NCBI GenBank assembly: GCA_023548195.1
Contig: JAJHZJ010000399.1
Span: 10,493,820 to 10,557,819 of the forward strand
DNA: 64,000 nt
Reading direction: 5' to 3'
Source: Bettongia penicillata ogilbyi
Lineage: Eukaryota; Chordata; Mammalia; Diprotodontia; Potoroidae
This document shows, piece after piece, positions 1 through 7,789 of the stretch. Below the pieces are notes generated by a model. That model was given only the letters and a program-made list of their open reading frames with translations, was not told the origin of the DNA and did not search any database. Made by a program: the position numbers and the translations under genes. Within the stretch, counting starts at the first letter, position 1. Each line of letters begins with the position of its first letter.

Positions 1-151
1 TACTTAAGCAACTCCATCTCAGAAAAAGAAATTGATCAAGCTAACAAAGAACTTCCCTAGGAAACAAATCTCCAGGACCAGATGGATTCACAAGTGAAAT
101 CTATCAACTCTTTCAAGAACAGTTAATTCCAATACTATGGAGACTATTTTT
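1..151 (+). pseudogene. L1 ORF2 fragment, island 1, part upstream of HAL1 (cut by window edge)
   Basis: Remnant of LINE-1 ORF2 just before the reverse transcriptase palm. Broken frames recall the L1 pattern of a Ser-Asn-Ser-Ile-Ser-Glu-Lys-Glu stretch followed by a [13 protein letters not shown] stretch (bases 78-105) and an [13 protein letters not shown] stretch (bases 122-150). A stop (tag, 58-60) and frame changes show it cannot code. It is the left piece of one L1 fragment split by the HAL1 element; the right piece starts at 3168. The same sequence runs complete in island 2 (13034-13638). The L1 assignment rests on recalled similarity to marsupial L1 ORF2. Confidence 0.85.
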
Positions 152-169
152 GAAAATGGGGGAAGAAGG
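152..169 (+). repeat. Target-site duplication, left, HAL1 island 1
   Basis: gaaaatgggggaagaagg, matched at 3150-3167 with one mismatch (base 7, g versus t). It lies in L1 ORF2 sequence, so it marks where HAL1 entered the older L1. Confidence 0.85.
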
Positions 170-998
170 GGACGGAGCCAAGATGGTAGAGTAGAAGGAC
201 GCACATTTACGAGCTCCGAACCCACAACCCATGGAATTGAGGTAAAAGGAGATCCCCATAAACTCTGAATCTCTGCAGGGGGTGCATAACCATAGGGGAA
301 GAGATTTCCGTTCCACTGAACCCTGGAAAGCCGTCCCCGGGGTCCATCGCACTCCGGAAAGCGGACCCCCACCCCCACCCCTGGCCGCGACCCAGAGAAG
401 CTGACCCAGCAGACTTCAGAGAGGAAAGCTCCGGGGGAAGCTCCGGCAGCCGGGAAAGTCCCTCCGCTCACAGAAGCTACAGGTCAGTAAGAAAGAAAGC
501 TGCGATAGGGGAGGGGAGCGGAGCGTCTCCGTGACTTGGGCCCCCTCGGGTGGAAGCGGCTGCGGCAGAGACGGGGGCAGGAAGCGGTGGAGGCAGAGGC
601 GTGGGCGGGCGGCTGAGGCGGCAACGGCCCGGGACTCAGGAATCCCCCAGCAGCAGGTAGGATCTTCAATACTGAAGGTCTTTCCAACCTGAGGGAGCCG
701 AGCAGGGGAGACGGCCCTGCCCCCACCCTGCTCTACTGCTGAACGCCTCTGAATAAAACCCCCAAGGGAACTGAGCACAGCAGGCGGGGCCCCCCACCCC
801 CACCCGCTCCTTTCCTGAAAGTCTCTGCAGAAAGCCCCTGAGGGCCCAAGATTAGAAGGCGGCCCTGCCCCCACCCTTGCGCCAGAACTAAAGCTTGCCG
901 CGGGAAAGCGCATTTGAATCTCAGAGGCCAAGCACTAGCTGGGCGGATCCAGGCAGGGGTGGAAAGGAATCTCAGAAATGGAGTAACTGGCTGGGAAA
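170..998 (+). promoter_or_regulatory. HAL1 5' UTR / presumed internal promoter, copy 1
   Basis: An 829-bp GC- and CpG-rich leader, unlike the AT- and GT-rich surroundings. It opens with ggggacggagccaagatgg, matching the way L1 5' UTRs begin. The ccaagatgg at 178-186 resembles the YY1 site that sets the start of transcription in human L1. A two-codon upstream frame (atg gag taa, 978-986) lies 12 nt before the ORF1 start. Promoter function is inferred from the family, not shown here. Confidence 0.65.
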
Positions 999-2105
999 AT
1001 GCCTAGAAAGGGGAAGAAAAATAAGACTTTGGAGAGTTTTTTCCAACAAATGCAAATGATCCCGACCTTCGGATCTGATGGGGAGGACGAGAACGTATTT
1101 TTCCCATCAGGGAAAGATGTGGAGGGTGGGGCCTCAGTACCCCAGACACCCCAGGGGGGTGTTGGGTGGGCTCAGGCCTTGGAAGAGCTTAAAAAGGATT
1201 TTGAAAAGCAAGTTAGACAGGTGGAGGAAAGACTGGGAAGAGAAATGACAAAGATGCAAGAAGAGTATGAAAAAAAGGTCAATCTCTTGGTAAAGGAGAC
1301 CCAAAAAAATGCTGAGGAAATTAACACCTTGAAAAATAGGCTCACTCAATTGGCAAAAGAGGTTCAAAAAGCCAATGAGGAGAAGAATGCATTCAAAAGC
1401 AGAATGAGCCAAATGGAAAAAGAGGCTCACAAGCTCACTGAATTTAATAGTTCTCTCAAAATTAGAATGGAACAGATGGAGTCTAATGACTTTATGAGAA
1501 ACCAAGAAATCACCAAACAAAACCAAAAGAACGATAAAATGGAAGAGAATGTGAAATATCTCATGGGAAAAACAACTGACCTGGAAAATAGATCCAGGAG
1601 AGACAACTTAAAAATTATGGGACTACCTGAAAACCATGATCAAAAAAAGAGCCTAGACATCGTCTTGCATGAAATTATCAAGGAAAACTGCCCTGACATT
1701 CTAGGACCAGAGGGCAAAATAAGTATTGAAAGAATCCATCGATCACCACCTGAAAGAGATCCAAAAAGAGAAACTCCTAGGAACATTGTGGCCAAATTCC
1801 AGAATTCCCAGCTCAAGGAAAAAATCTTGCAAGCAGCTAGAAAGAAACAATTCCAGTACTGTGGAAATACAATCAGGATAACCCAAGATCTAGCAGCTTC
1901 TACATTAAGGGATCGAAGGGCGTGGAATAGGATATTCCAGAAGGCAAAGGAACTAGGACTCAAACCAAGAATCACCTACCCAGCTAAACTGAGTATAATA
2001 CTTCAAGGGAAAATATGGTCTTTCAATGAAACAGAGGACTTTCAATCATTCTTGATGAAAAAACCAGAGCTGAAAAGAAAATTTGACTTTCAAACACAAG
2101 AATGA
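999..2105 (+). CDS. ORF1: HAL1/L1 ORF1 protein, RNA-binding chaperone, 368 aa, copy 1
   Basis: L1 ORF1 proteins form coiled-coil trimers that coat the element's RNA in cytoplasmic particles and act as nucleic-acid chaperones in retrotransposition. Seen here: a short basic N terminus (PRKGKKNK), a Lys/Glu/Gln-rich heptad-like coiled coil at about residues 58-196, an RRM from about 202 (RRDNLKIMGLPE at 200-211) to about 293, and a C-terminal domain at about 294-355 with the conserved YPAKLSI at 327-333. Human ORF1p is 338 aa, so this is complete and slightly longer. The start has A at -3 and is the first long in-frame ATG. Translations of the three copies in this window are identical. No stop or frameshift. 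It is transposon-encoded, not a host gene. Confidence 0.92.
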   Translation: MPRKGKKNKTLESFFQQMQMIPTFGSDGEDENVFFPSGKDVEGGASVPQTPQGGVGWAQALEELKKDFEKQVRQVEERLGREMTKMQEEYEKKVNLLVKETQKNAEEINTLKNRLTQLAKEVQKANEEKNAFKSRMSQMEKEAHKLTEFNSSLKIRMEQMESNDFMRNQEITKQNQKNDKMEENVKYLMGKTTDLENRSRRDNLKIMGLPENHDQKKSLDIVLHEIIKENCPDILGPEGKISIERIHRSPPERDPKRETPRNIVAKFQNSQLKEKILQAARKKQFQYCGNTIRITQDLAASTLRDRRAWNRIFQKAKELGLKPRITYPAKLSIILQGKIWSFNETEDFQSFLMKKPELKRKFDFQTQE

Positions 2106-3149
2106 GAGGAAGCATGCAAAAGTAAACAGCAAGGAGAAGTATTAAGGGACTTACCAGAAATGAACTGTTTGCATTCATACAGGGAAGGACAATATTTCTA
2201 ACTCTTAAAACTTTTCAGTATCTGGGTGGTTGGTGGGACCACACATACACATGTACACGCATGCACACACATACACACATGCATTCACATGCAGAGACAG
2301 AGAGCACAGATTGAACTGAATAGGATGGGACCATACCTTAAAAGAAATTAAGGTAAATGGTGAGAGAGAAATGTAGTGAGAGGAAAGAGGGGGAAATGGA
2401 AGGGGGTAACTATATGTCATTTAAGAGGCAAGTAGGAGATGTTCTTAGTGGAGGGAAAAAGAGGAGAGCTGAGGAAAAAAAACAAACAAACAAACAAACA
2501 AAAGTTTACCCTCATCACATTTGACTAAACGAAGGAGTGAAATGCACACTCATTTTGGTATGAAAACCTATTTTACAGTATAAGAAAGCGGGGGAGAAGG
2601 AGATATTGCGGGGGGGATGATGGAAGGGAGGGCAAAGGGAGGAGGGAGTAATTGAAAGTCAACACTTGGGGAGGGACAGGATCAAAGGACAGAAGAGAAA
2701 CAATGAGGGGCAGGTTAGGAGGGATGGCAATTCAGTTAGTCTTACACAACACGACTATCAGGAAGGTCATTTGCAAAGCTACACAGATATGGCCTATAAT
2801 GAATTGTCTGCCGTACCAAAGGGAATGGGTGGGGAGGGAGGGATGGGGAGAATTTGGAACTCAAAGTTTTAGGAACAATTGTTTAGTATTGTTGTTGCAA
2901 CTAGGAAAGAAGACATACAGTTAATGAGGAATAGAAAGTCATCTGGCCCTACAGGAGAAAAGAGAAGATAGAAACAAAGGAAGGGAGGGATGACAGAAGA
3001 GAGGACAGATTGGAGATAGGGAAAATTAGATTTCTTGGGGTATTTGGGTGGGGGGAGGGGAGAAAAGGGGAGAAAATTTGGAACCCAAAAATTTGTGAAA
3101 ATGAATGGAAAAAGCTCAATAAATAAATGAATAAATAAATAAATAAAAA
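2106..3149 (+). other. HAL1 3' UTR with CA tract, G-rich runs and AATAAA tail, copy 1
   Basis: Non-coding end of the element. It holds a CA-rich tract (about 2239-2292), a (CAAA)n run (about 2482-2502), three G-run clusters able to form G-quadruplexes (2589-2648, 2821-2850, 3037-3072) and a terminal run of AATAAA signals starting at 3118. L1 3' UTRs typically carry such a G-rich polypurine tract. One base differs from copies 2 and 3 (aaagga here, agggga-like there, near 2980). Confidence 0.8.
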
Positions 3150-3167
3150 GAAAATTGGGGAAGAAGG
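3150..3167 (+). repeat. Target-site duplication, right, HAL1 island 1
   Basis: gaaaattggggaagaagg, 17 of 18 bases equal to 152-169. Confidence 0.85.
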
Positions 3168-4220
3168 ATTCCTTCCAAATTCTTTCTATGGTGCAAATGC
3201 GTATCATATTTGTAGGAGACAAGACATGTCCCAATCATGTACCCATTCGGAAACACTTGGAAGAGACAGAGCAGAGAAAGAAAATTATAGACCAGTTTCT
3301 CTAATGAATATAGATGCAAAAATTTTAAACAAGATACTAGCAAAACGAATTCAGCATCTTATCGCGAAAATAATACATTATGATCAGGGAGGATTCATAC
3401 CAGGAATGCAGGGCTGGTTCAGTATCAGGAAACCTATTGATCATAGCAACAACAAAACTAACAAAGACCACGTGATTATCTCAACAGATGTAGGAAAAGC
3501 TTTCAACAAAACACAACCCCCATTCCTACGAAAAACACTGGAGAACATAGGAACAGAGGGAACTTTCCATAAAATAATGAAGCGCTATCTACCTAAAGCC
3601 TTCAACAAGCATGATATGCAATGGGGATAAGCTAGATGCATTTCCAAGAAGATCAGGGGTGAAACAAGGATGTCCAGCAATTATCACCACTATTTTTCAA
3701 TATGGTACTCGAAATGTTACTGTCGCAATTAGACCAGGTGAAGAAACTGAAGGAATAGAAACAGCCAAAGAAGATACTAAGTCATCACTCTTTGGAGAGA
3801 ATAGGATGATCTACTTAGAGAATCCCAGAGACTCAAGGAACAAACTAGCTGCAATAACAAACAACTTCGGCAAAGTAGCAGGTGAAAAAATAAACCCACA
3901 CAAATCTTCTGCATTCCTATGTACCAGCAACAAAGTCCAACAGCAAGAGAGAGAAAGAGAAATCCCATTTCAAGCTAGGGTAGACACAATAAAAGACTTA
4001 GGAGTTTACCTGCCGGAACAAACCCAGGGACTATACGAACACAATTACCGGACGCTTCTCGCACAAATAAAATCACTTTTAAGGAAGTGGAAAAACACCA
4101 GTTGTTCATGGGTAGGCCGAGCTAATATAATAAAAATGACAATTCTACCTAAATTAATTTACACATTGAGTGCCATACCAATTAAACTATCCGGTAATTA
4201 TTTTCTAGAACTGATAAAAT
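3168..4220 (+). pseudogene. L1 ORF2 reverse transcriptase remnant, island 1
   Basis: Continuation of the split L1 ORF2. Two overlapping open pieces (3226-3630 and 3611-4258) carry RT landmarks: [36 protein letters not shown], the motif-A-like STDVGKAF and SGVKQGCP. A frameshift separates the pieces near 3605-3630. The catalytic FADD motif is replaced by FGEN (3791-3802), so no active enzyme could be made. Similarity goes on through KINPHKSSAFL and CSWVGRANIIKMTILPKLIY and ends near 4220, before the C-terminal part and the L1 3' UTR. Both L1 ends are missing; this is an old fragment. Confidence 0.88.
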
Positions 4221-4739
4221 TTTTTTTTCTTTTGCTCCTTACAGTGATCATTCCCTGATTATATCTTAAAGATATCTATTCATTGAATATGCATACTGTC
4301 TCTCTAAGAGAGTGCCTCGAAATCCAAGTCCTTCCCAAACAAAGGACGAACACATCAGGTTGAGTTTCAGTTAGAAGCCCCAGTTTTGTGGAAGAAGGTG
4401 CAGTAAGCCTGCCAGAGAGAGAAGGGGGATTCTGTTTTAGAAGGCTTGATCCATGGCTGGACAAGGTCGGAGAGTGTCAACTCTTAGGAGCAGCTTTAGA
4501 ACTAAGTAGATTAATGTTTGGTAGTCTTCACTTGTCAATCCAAGTGATCCTGGGAGTTTCACTTAGGGACATCATTTAAAGCTTTTTCAATTTCTTTATT
4601 AAGGGGGGCCTAAGTATTTCAATTTCTCTCCTTTTGATCTGATCTGTTCACAATCTTATAAAAATTCATGTCTTTCCCTAAAACGGTTTCATATGTTGGA
4701 ATGTTATTAAGCAAAATACCTCCTTTAAGTTGCTTGAAG
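4221..4739. other. Unidentified sequence between L1 remnant and G/T array, island 1
   Basis: About 0.5 kb with no family I recognise and no convincing frame. It opens with a T-rich tract ending in tttgctccttacag (to 4244), which looks like a 3' splice site. Identical in island 3 (35775-36293). In island 2 it matches up to 4362 and then differs at about 13 bases plus 2 indels over the remaining 375 bp. It ends in ttgcttgaag, where the G/T array starts. Confidence 0.7.
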
Positions 4740-5306
4740 TGTATGTGTGTACGTGTGTGTGCATGTTTGTGTGTGTGTATGCGTGCGTATGTGTGTGTAT
4801 CTGTATGAGTATGTGTGTGTATGTCTGTGTGTATCTGTGTCTGTGTGTGAGCATGTTGGCGTGTATGTCTATGTGTACATATGTGTGTATATGTATGTGT
4901 GTGTTTGTGTGGGTTTATGTTTGTGTATGCGTGCGTATGTGTGTGTATCTGTGGGTTTATGTGTGCGTATATGTGTGTATCTGTGTCTGTATATGTGTGT
5001 ATGTGTATGTGTTTGTGCATGGTTGTGTGTATGTCTATGTGTATCCATGTGTGTATGTGTGTGTATGTATTTATGTATGTGTGTGTATATGTATGTGTGT
5101 GTATGTGTATGTGTGTGAGTATGCGTGCGTGTGTGTATCTGTATGTGTATGTGTATGTTTGTGTGTGTCTGTGTGTGCATTTTTGTGTGTATGTGTATGT
5201 GTGTATGCGCGCGTATGTGTGTGTATCTGTATGTGTATGTGTGTGTGGGTGTGTATGTGTGTATCTGTGTGTATGCGTGTGTATGTGTGTGTATGTGTGT
5301 ATGTGT
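4740..5306 (+). repeat. G/T-rich array before A1
   Basis: Degenerate repeats built from TGTG, TATG and occasional CTG, CATG and GCGTGCG units, almost free of A-tracts and of stop codons on the + strand. Mostly alternating purine-pyrimidine. 567 bp, against 565 bp for its partner before A11. Confidence 0.95.
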
Positions 5307-6253
5307 CATATTCAGAAAGACACTGGTAGTGATGTAGGCATGGTCAAGTAGTCTGGGGTGAGTGGAGAATGGATTTATGGAGGGTCTTGAACCAGTAGTT
5401 TGGGTGAGTTAGTGTCAAGACAGCAGGCACTGAGCAAAAAGCACTTTGCTAGCATGAAGAATGTGAAGTAGATGAAGGTTCCCTGAAGGTAAGACAGTGG
5501 AGGGCTAGGCTAGTAAGGGTAGCTGAGATTTGGGCCCAGGGATCATGAAATGCTTCTGACCTCAGCCACACTTCTTGCTTCTGAGGCAAGACAATGAGAA
5601 ATGACTTCTTCACACTCTGGAAGGGTGAATATAACAGCCTGCAGACACAAAAGTAAGTCATAAAAACCTTTACCTGACTACAAATTCCCTCCCTATGGCC
5701 ACATTGACTGGGTCATACAGGCGGTACAATTTCCAATACCATGTTCTCCCTTCTGCTACAGGTAGGCATGGGATGACCACGAAATTGAACCTCTGTCTGC
5801 TTCAGCTTTCTCAACCTTTAAGATGGGGATGTTGATAGCACCTATTCCAAAGGGGTTCTTGTGACTATCATATGAGATGATCATGGTAAAGTGTTCTGCA
5901 CAGTTCCTGGTACATGGCAGGCACTGAACAAATGTAGCCATTCATGGTATTATTATTAACACATCTCCTGAGGTTCAGATGCCAGAGACACAGGCACAAT
6001 TTGTGTCTTTTCATGTCTGGGTCATTACCAAAGCAGACTTTCCAGGTTTGACCATGCTTGCCCTCAGACGTGATCTCTATCCAGAACTAGGAGGATGGGT
6101 AGGATCAGGAGGAACAACTCAGCTTAAGTTAGGCTGCCTTTCTGGGGCAACTCCAAAAAGCAGTTTTGAGCTGATGTAAGGGAGAGCCAGTGTTTAGGGC
6201 AGCATAAAAATGCCTTGGTGGCATACTTGAGGGTAACTAGAAAGGGTGTAGAA
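5307..6253 (+). repeat. Module A1 (megasatellite complex segment)
   Basis: Reference copy for the module. It starts at catattcagaaagacactgg and ends in gaaagggtgtag before the next array. In order: about 480 bp unrecognised, a MIR SINE (5787-5960), and about 290 bp unrecognised ending in cataaaaatgccttggtggc. Splice-like motifs recur in the modules: gtaaga (GT at 5489), aaaagtaagt (GT at 5653) and a pyrimidine tract with ctacag ending 5761. Small hairpin cttgcttctgaggcaag. Long form, alpha type. It lacks about 8 nt (agtatctc) after the MIR, as do A10 and A11. No coding capacity beyond short chance frames. Closest copy is A11. Confidence 0.9.
5787..5960 (+). mobile_element. MIR SINE, 3' half, in A1
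   Basis: Matches the 3' half of MIR, an ancient tRNA-derived core-SINE shared by mammals: gaacctctgtctgc, cttcagctttctcaacc, aagatggggatg, gatagcacctattcc, gatgatcatggtaaagtg, ttcctggtacatggcaggca, tattattattaac in the expected order. It may extend about 17 nt further left. Seen as similarity to a remembered consensus. It was present before the module was amplified, since it sits at the same place in all 24 A modules. Confidence 0.8.
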
Positions 6254-6854
6254 ATGTGTGTGTCTATGTGTGTGTATGTGTTTATGTATGTGTGTGTGTA
6301 TATGTATGTGTGTGTATGTGTATGCATGTGCATGTGTGTGTATGCGTATGTGTGTATCTGTATGTATATGTTTGTGTATGTGTGTCTGTATCTGTGTGTG
6401 TATGTGTATGTGTGTGTGCGTGTTTGTGTGTTTTGTGTGTGCGTATGCGTGCGTATGTGTGTGTATCTGTATGTGTGTGTATATCTGTATCTGTGTGTGT
6501 ATGTGTATGTGTGTAGGTGTATGTGTGTATGTGTGTGTATGTGCGTATGTGTCATTACACGTGGAGCAGTTACAAACTGAACCCTGGTGATATGCTCAGA
6601 TGGAATCTGAGCACCATCATGGAGGCAAGTGTATGTCTCTGTGTGTAAGTGAATGTGTGGGTATGTGTGTGTATGTGTTTGTGTATGTGTGTTTATGTAT
6701 GTGAGTTTATGGGAATGTTTGTGTGTATGTGTGTATATGTGTGTATGCGTGCGTGTGTGTGTATCTGTATGTGTATGTGTGTGTATGTGTGTATCTGTGT
6801 GTATGTGTGTTTATGGGTATGTGTGTGTATGTGTGTGTGTATGTGTGTATGTGT
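6254..6854 (+). repeat. G/T arrays around B1
   Basis: Array of 299 bp, then B1, then an array of 225 bp (the shortest post-B array here, equal in length to its partner before A12). Confidence 0.95.
6553..6629 (+). repeat. Module B1, 77 bp
   Basis: Reference copy. It begins cattacacgtggagc and ends ggaggcaag. It contains the palindrome CACGTG (an E-box core) and a hairpin: GCTCAGAT (6594-6601), loop GGA, ATCTGAGC (6605-6612), extended by TGGT (6585-6588) pairing with ACCA (6613-6616) across a 5-nt bulge. This copy and B11 read gatatgc where most others read gataagc. Function unknown. Confidence 0.9.
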
Positions 6855-7789
6855 CATATTCAGAAAGACACTGGTAGTGATGTAGGCATGGTCAAGTAGT
6901 CTGGGGTGAGTGGAGAATGGATTTACGGAGGGTCTTGAACCAGTAGTTTGGGTGAGTTAGCGTCAGGACAGCAGACACCGAGCCAAAAGCATTTTGCTAG
7001 CATGAAGAATGTGAAGTAGATGAACGTACCCTGAAGGTAAGACAGTGGAGGGCTAGGCTAGTAAGGGTAGCTGAGATTTGGGCTCAGGGATCATGAAGTG
7101 CTTCTGACCTCAGCCACACTTCTTGCTTCTGAGGCAAGACCATGAGAAATCATTTTTTCATCCTCTGGAGGGGTGAATATAATAGCCTGCAGAAACAAAA
7201 GTAAGTCAAGTCCCTCTCCTATGGCCCCATTGACTAGGTAATACAGGGGGTACAATTTCCAATACCATGTTCTCCCTTCTGCTACAGGTAGGCATGGGAT
7301 GACCATGAAAATGAACCTCTGTCTGCCTCAGCTTTCTCATCTCTTAAGATGGGGATGTTGATAGCACCTATACCAAAGGGGTTCTTGCGACTATCATATG
7401 AGATGATCATGGTAAAGTGTTCTGCACAGTTCCTGGTACATGGCAGGCACTGAACAAATGTAGCGATTCCTGGTATTATTATTAATACATCTCAGTATCT
7501 CCTGAGGTGCAGATGCCAGAGACACAGGCACAATTTGTGTCTTTTCATGTCTGGGTCATTACCAATGCAGACTTTCCAGGTTTGACCATGCTTGCCCTCA
7601 GACGTGATCTCTATCCAGCACTAGGAAGATGGGTAGGATCAGGAGGAACAACTCAGCTTAAGTTTGGCTGCCTTTCTGGGGCAACTCCAAAAAGCAGTTT
7701 TTAACTGATGTAAGGTAGAGTCAGTGTTTAGGGCAGCATAAAAATGCCTTGGTGGCATACTTGAGGGTAAATATTAAGGGTGTAGTAAT
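6855..7789 (+). repeat. Module A2
   Basis: Alpha type, short form: about 23 nt are missing just after aaaagtaagtca. Right edge reads aaatattaag. Near-twin of A12. Confidence 0.9.
7313..7485 (+). mobile_element. MIR in A2
   Basis: Distinct tail: tagcgattcctgg and attaatac, shared only with A12. Confidence 0.8.

Larger units (their letters stand above)
170..3149 (+). mobile_element. HAL1-type non-LTR retrotransposon (half-L1), full length, copy 1
   Basis: About 2.98 kb: GC-rich 5' leader (170-998), one intact ORF1 (999-2105), purine-rich 3' UTR (2106-3117) and an AATAAATA tail (3118-3149), bounded by an 18-bp target-site duplication. No endonuclease or reverse transcriptase frame follows ORF1; the sequence passes straight into an L1-like 3' UTR. 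This is the layout of HAL1 elements, L1 derivatives that keep ORF1 only and, by inference, use L1 ORF2 protein supplied in trans. Intact ORF1, a complete 5' end and a near-perfect duplication indicate a young insertion. A full L1 with ORF2 deleted after insertion is the alternative; it is less likely because the join looks like the normal HAL1 structure. Confidence 0.85.

Noticed and set aside
88..931. Antisense frames in the HAL1 5' UTR (up to 171 codons), repeated in copies 2 and 3
   Set aside because: CpG-rich DNA has few stops. The three copies are recent duplicates, so shared openness is not evidence. Primate L1 ORF0 is a different, shorter antisense frame.
1134..1975. Antisense frames of 130 and 111 codons inside ORF1
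   Set aside because: Shadows of the A- and G-rich coding strand of ORF1.
2239..2292. CA-rich tract in the HAL1 3' UTR as a seed of the window's arrays
   Set aside because: It lies on the opposite strand sense (CA on +), inside a later insertion, and lacks the tatgcgtgcgtatg pattern, so the arrays are older and unrelated.
3226..4258. A functional reverse transcriptase gene
   Set aside because: Frameshifted, both ends missing, and the FADD catalytic motif reads FGEN.
5756..5941. 61-codon minus-strand frame recurring in most A modules, and a 76-codon plus-strand frame in several
   Set aside because: The first lies across the MIR SINE and the second begins in it and runs into the right part of A; both are lost or altered in several copies and resemble no protein.
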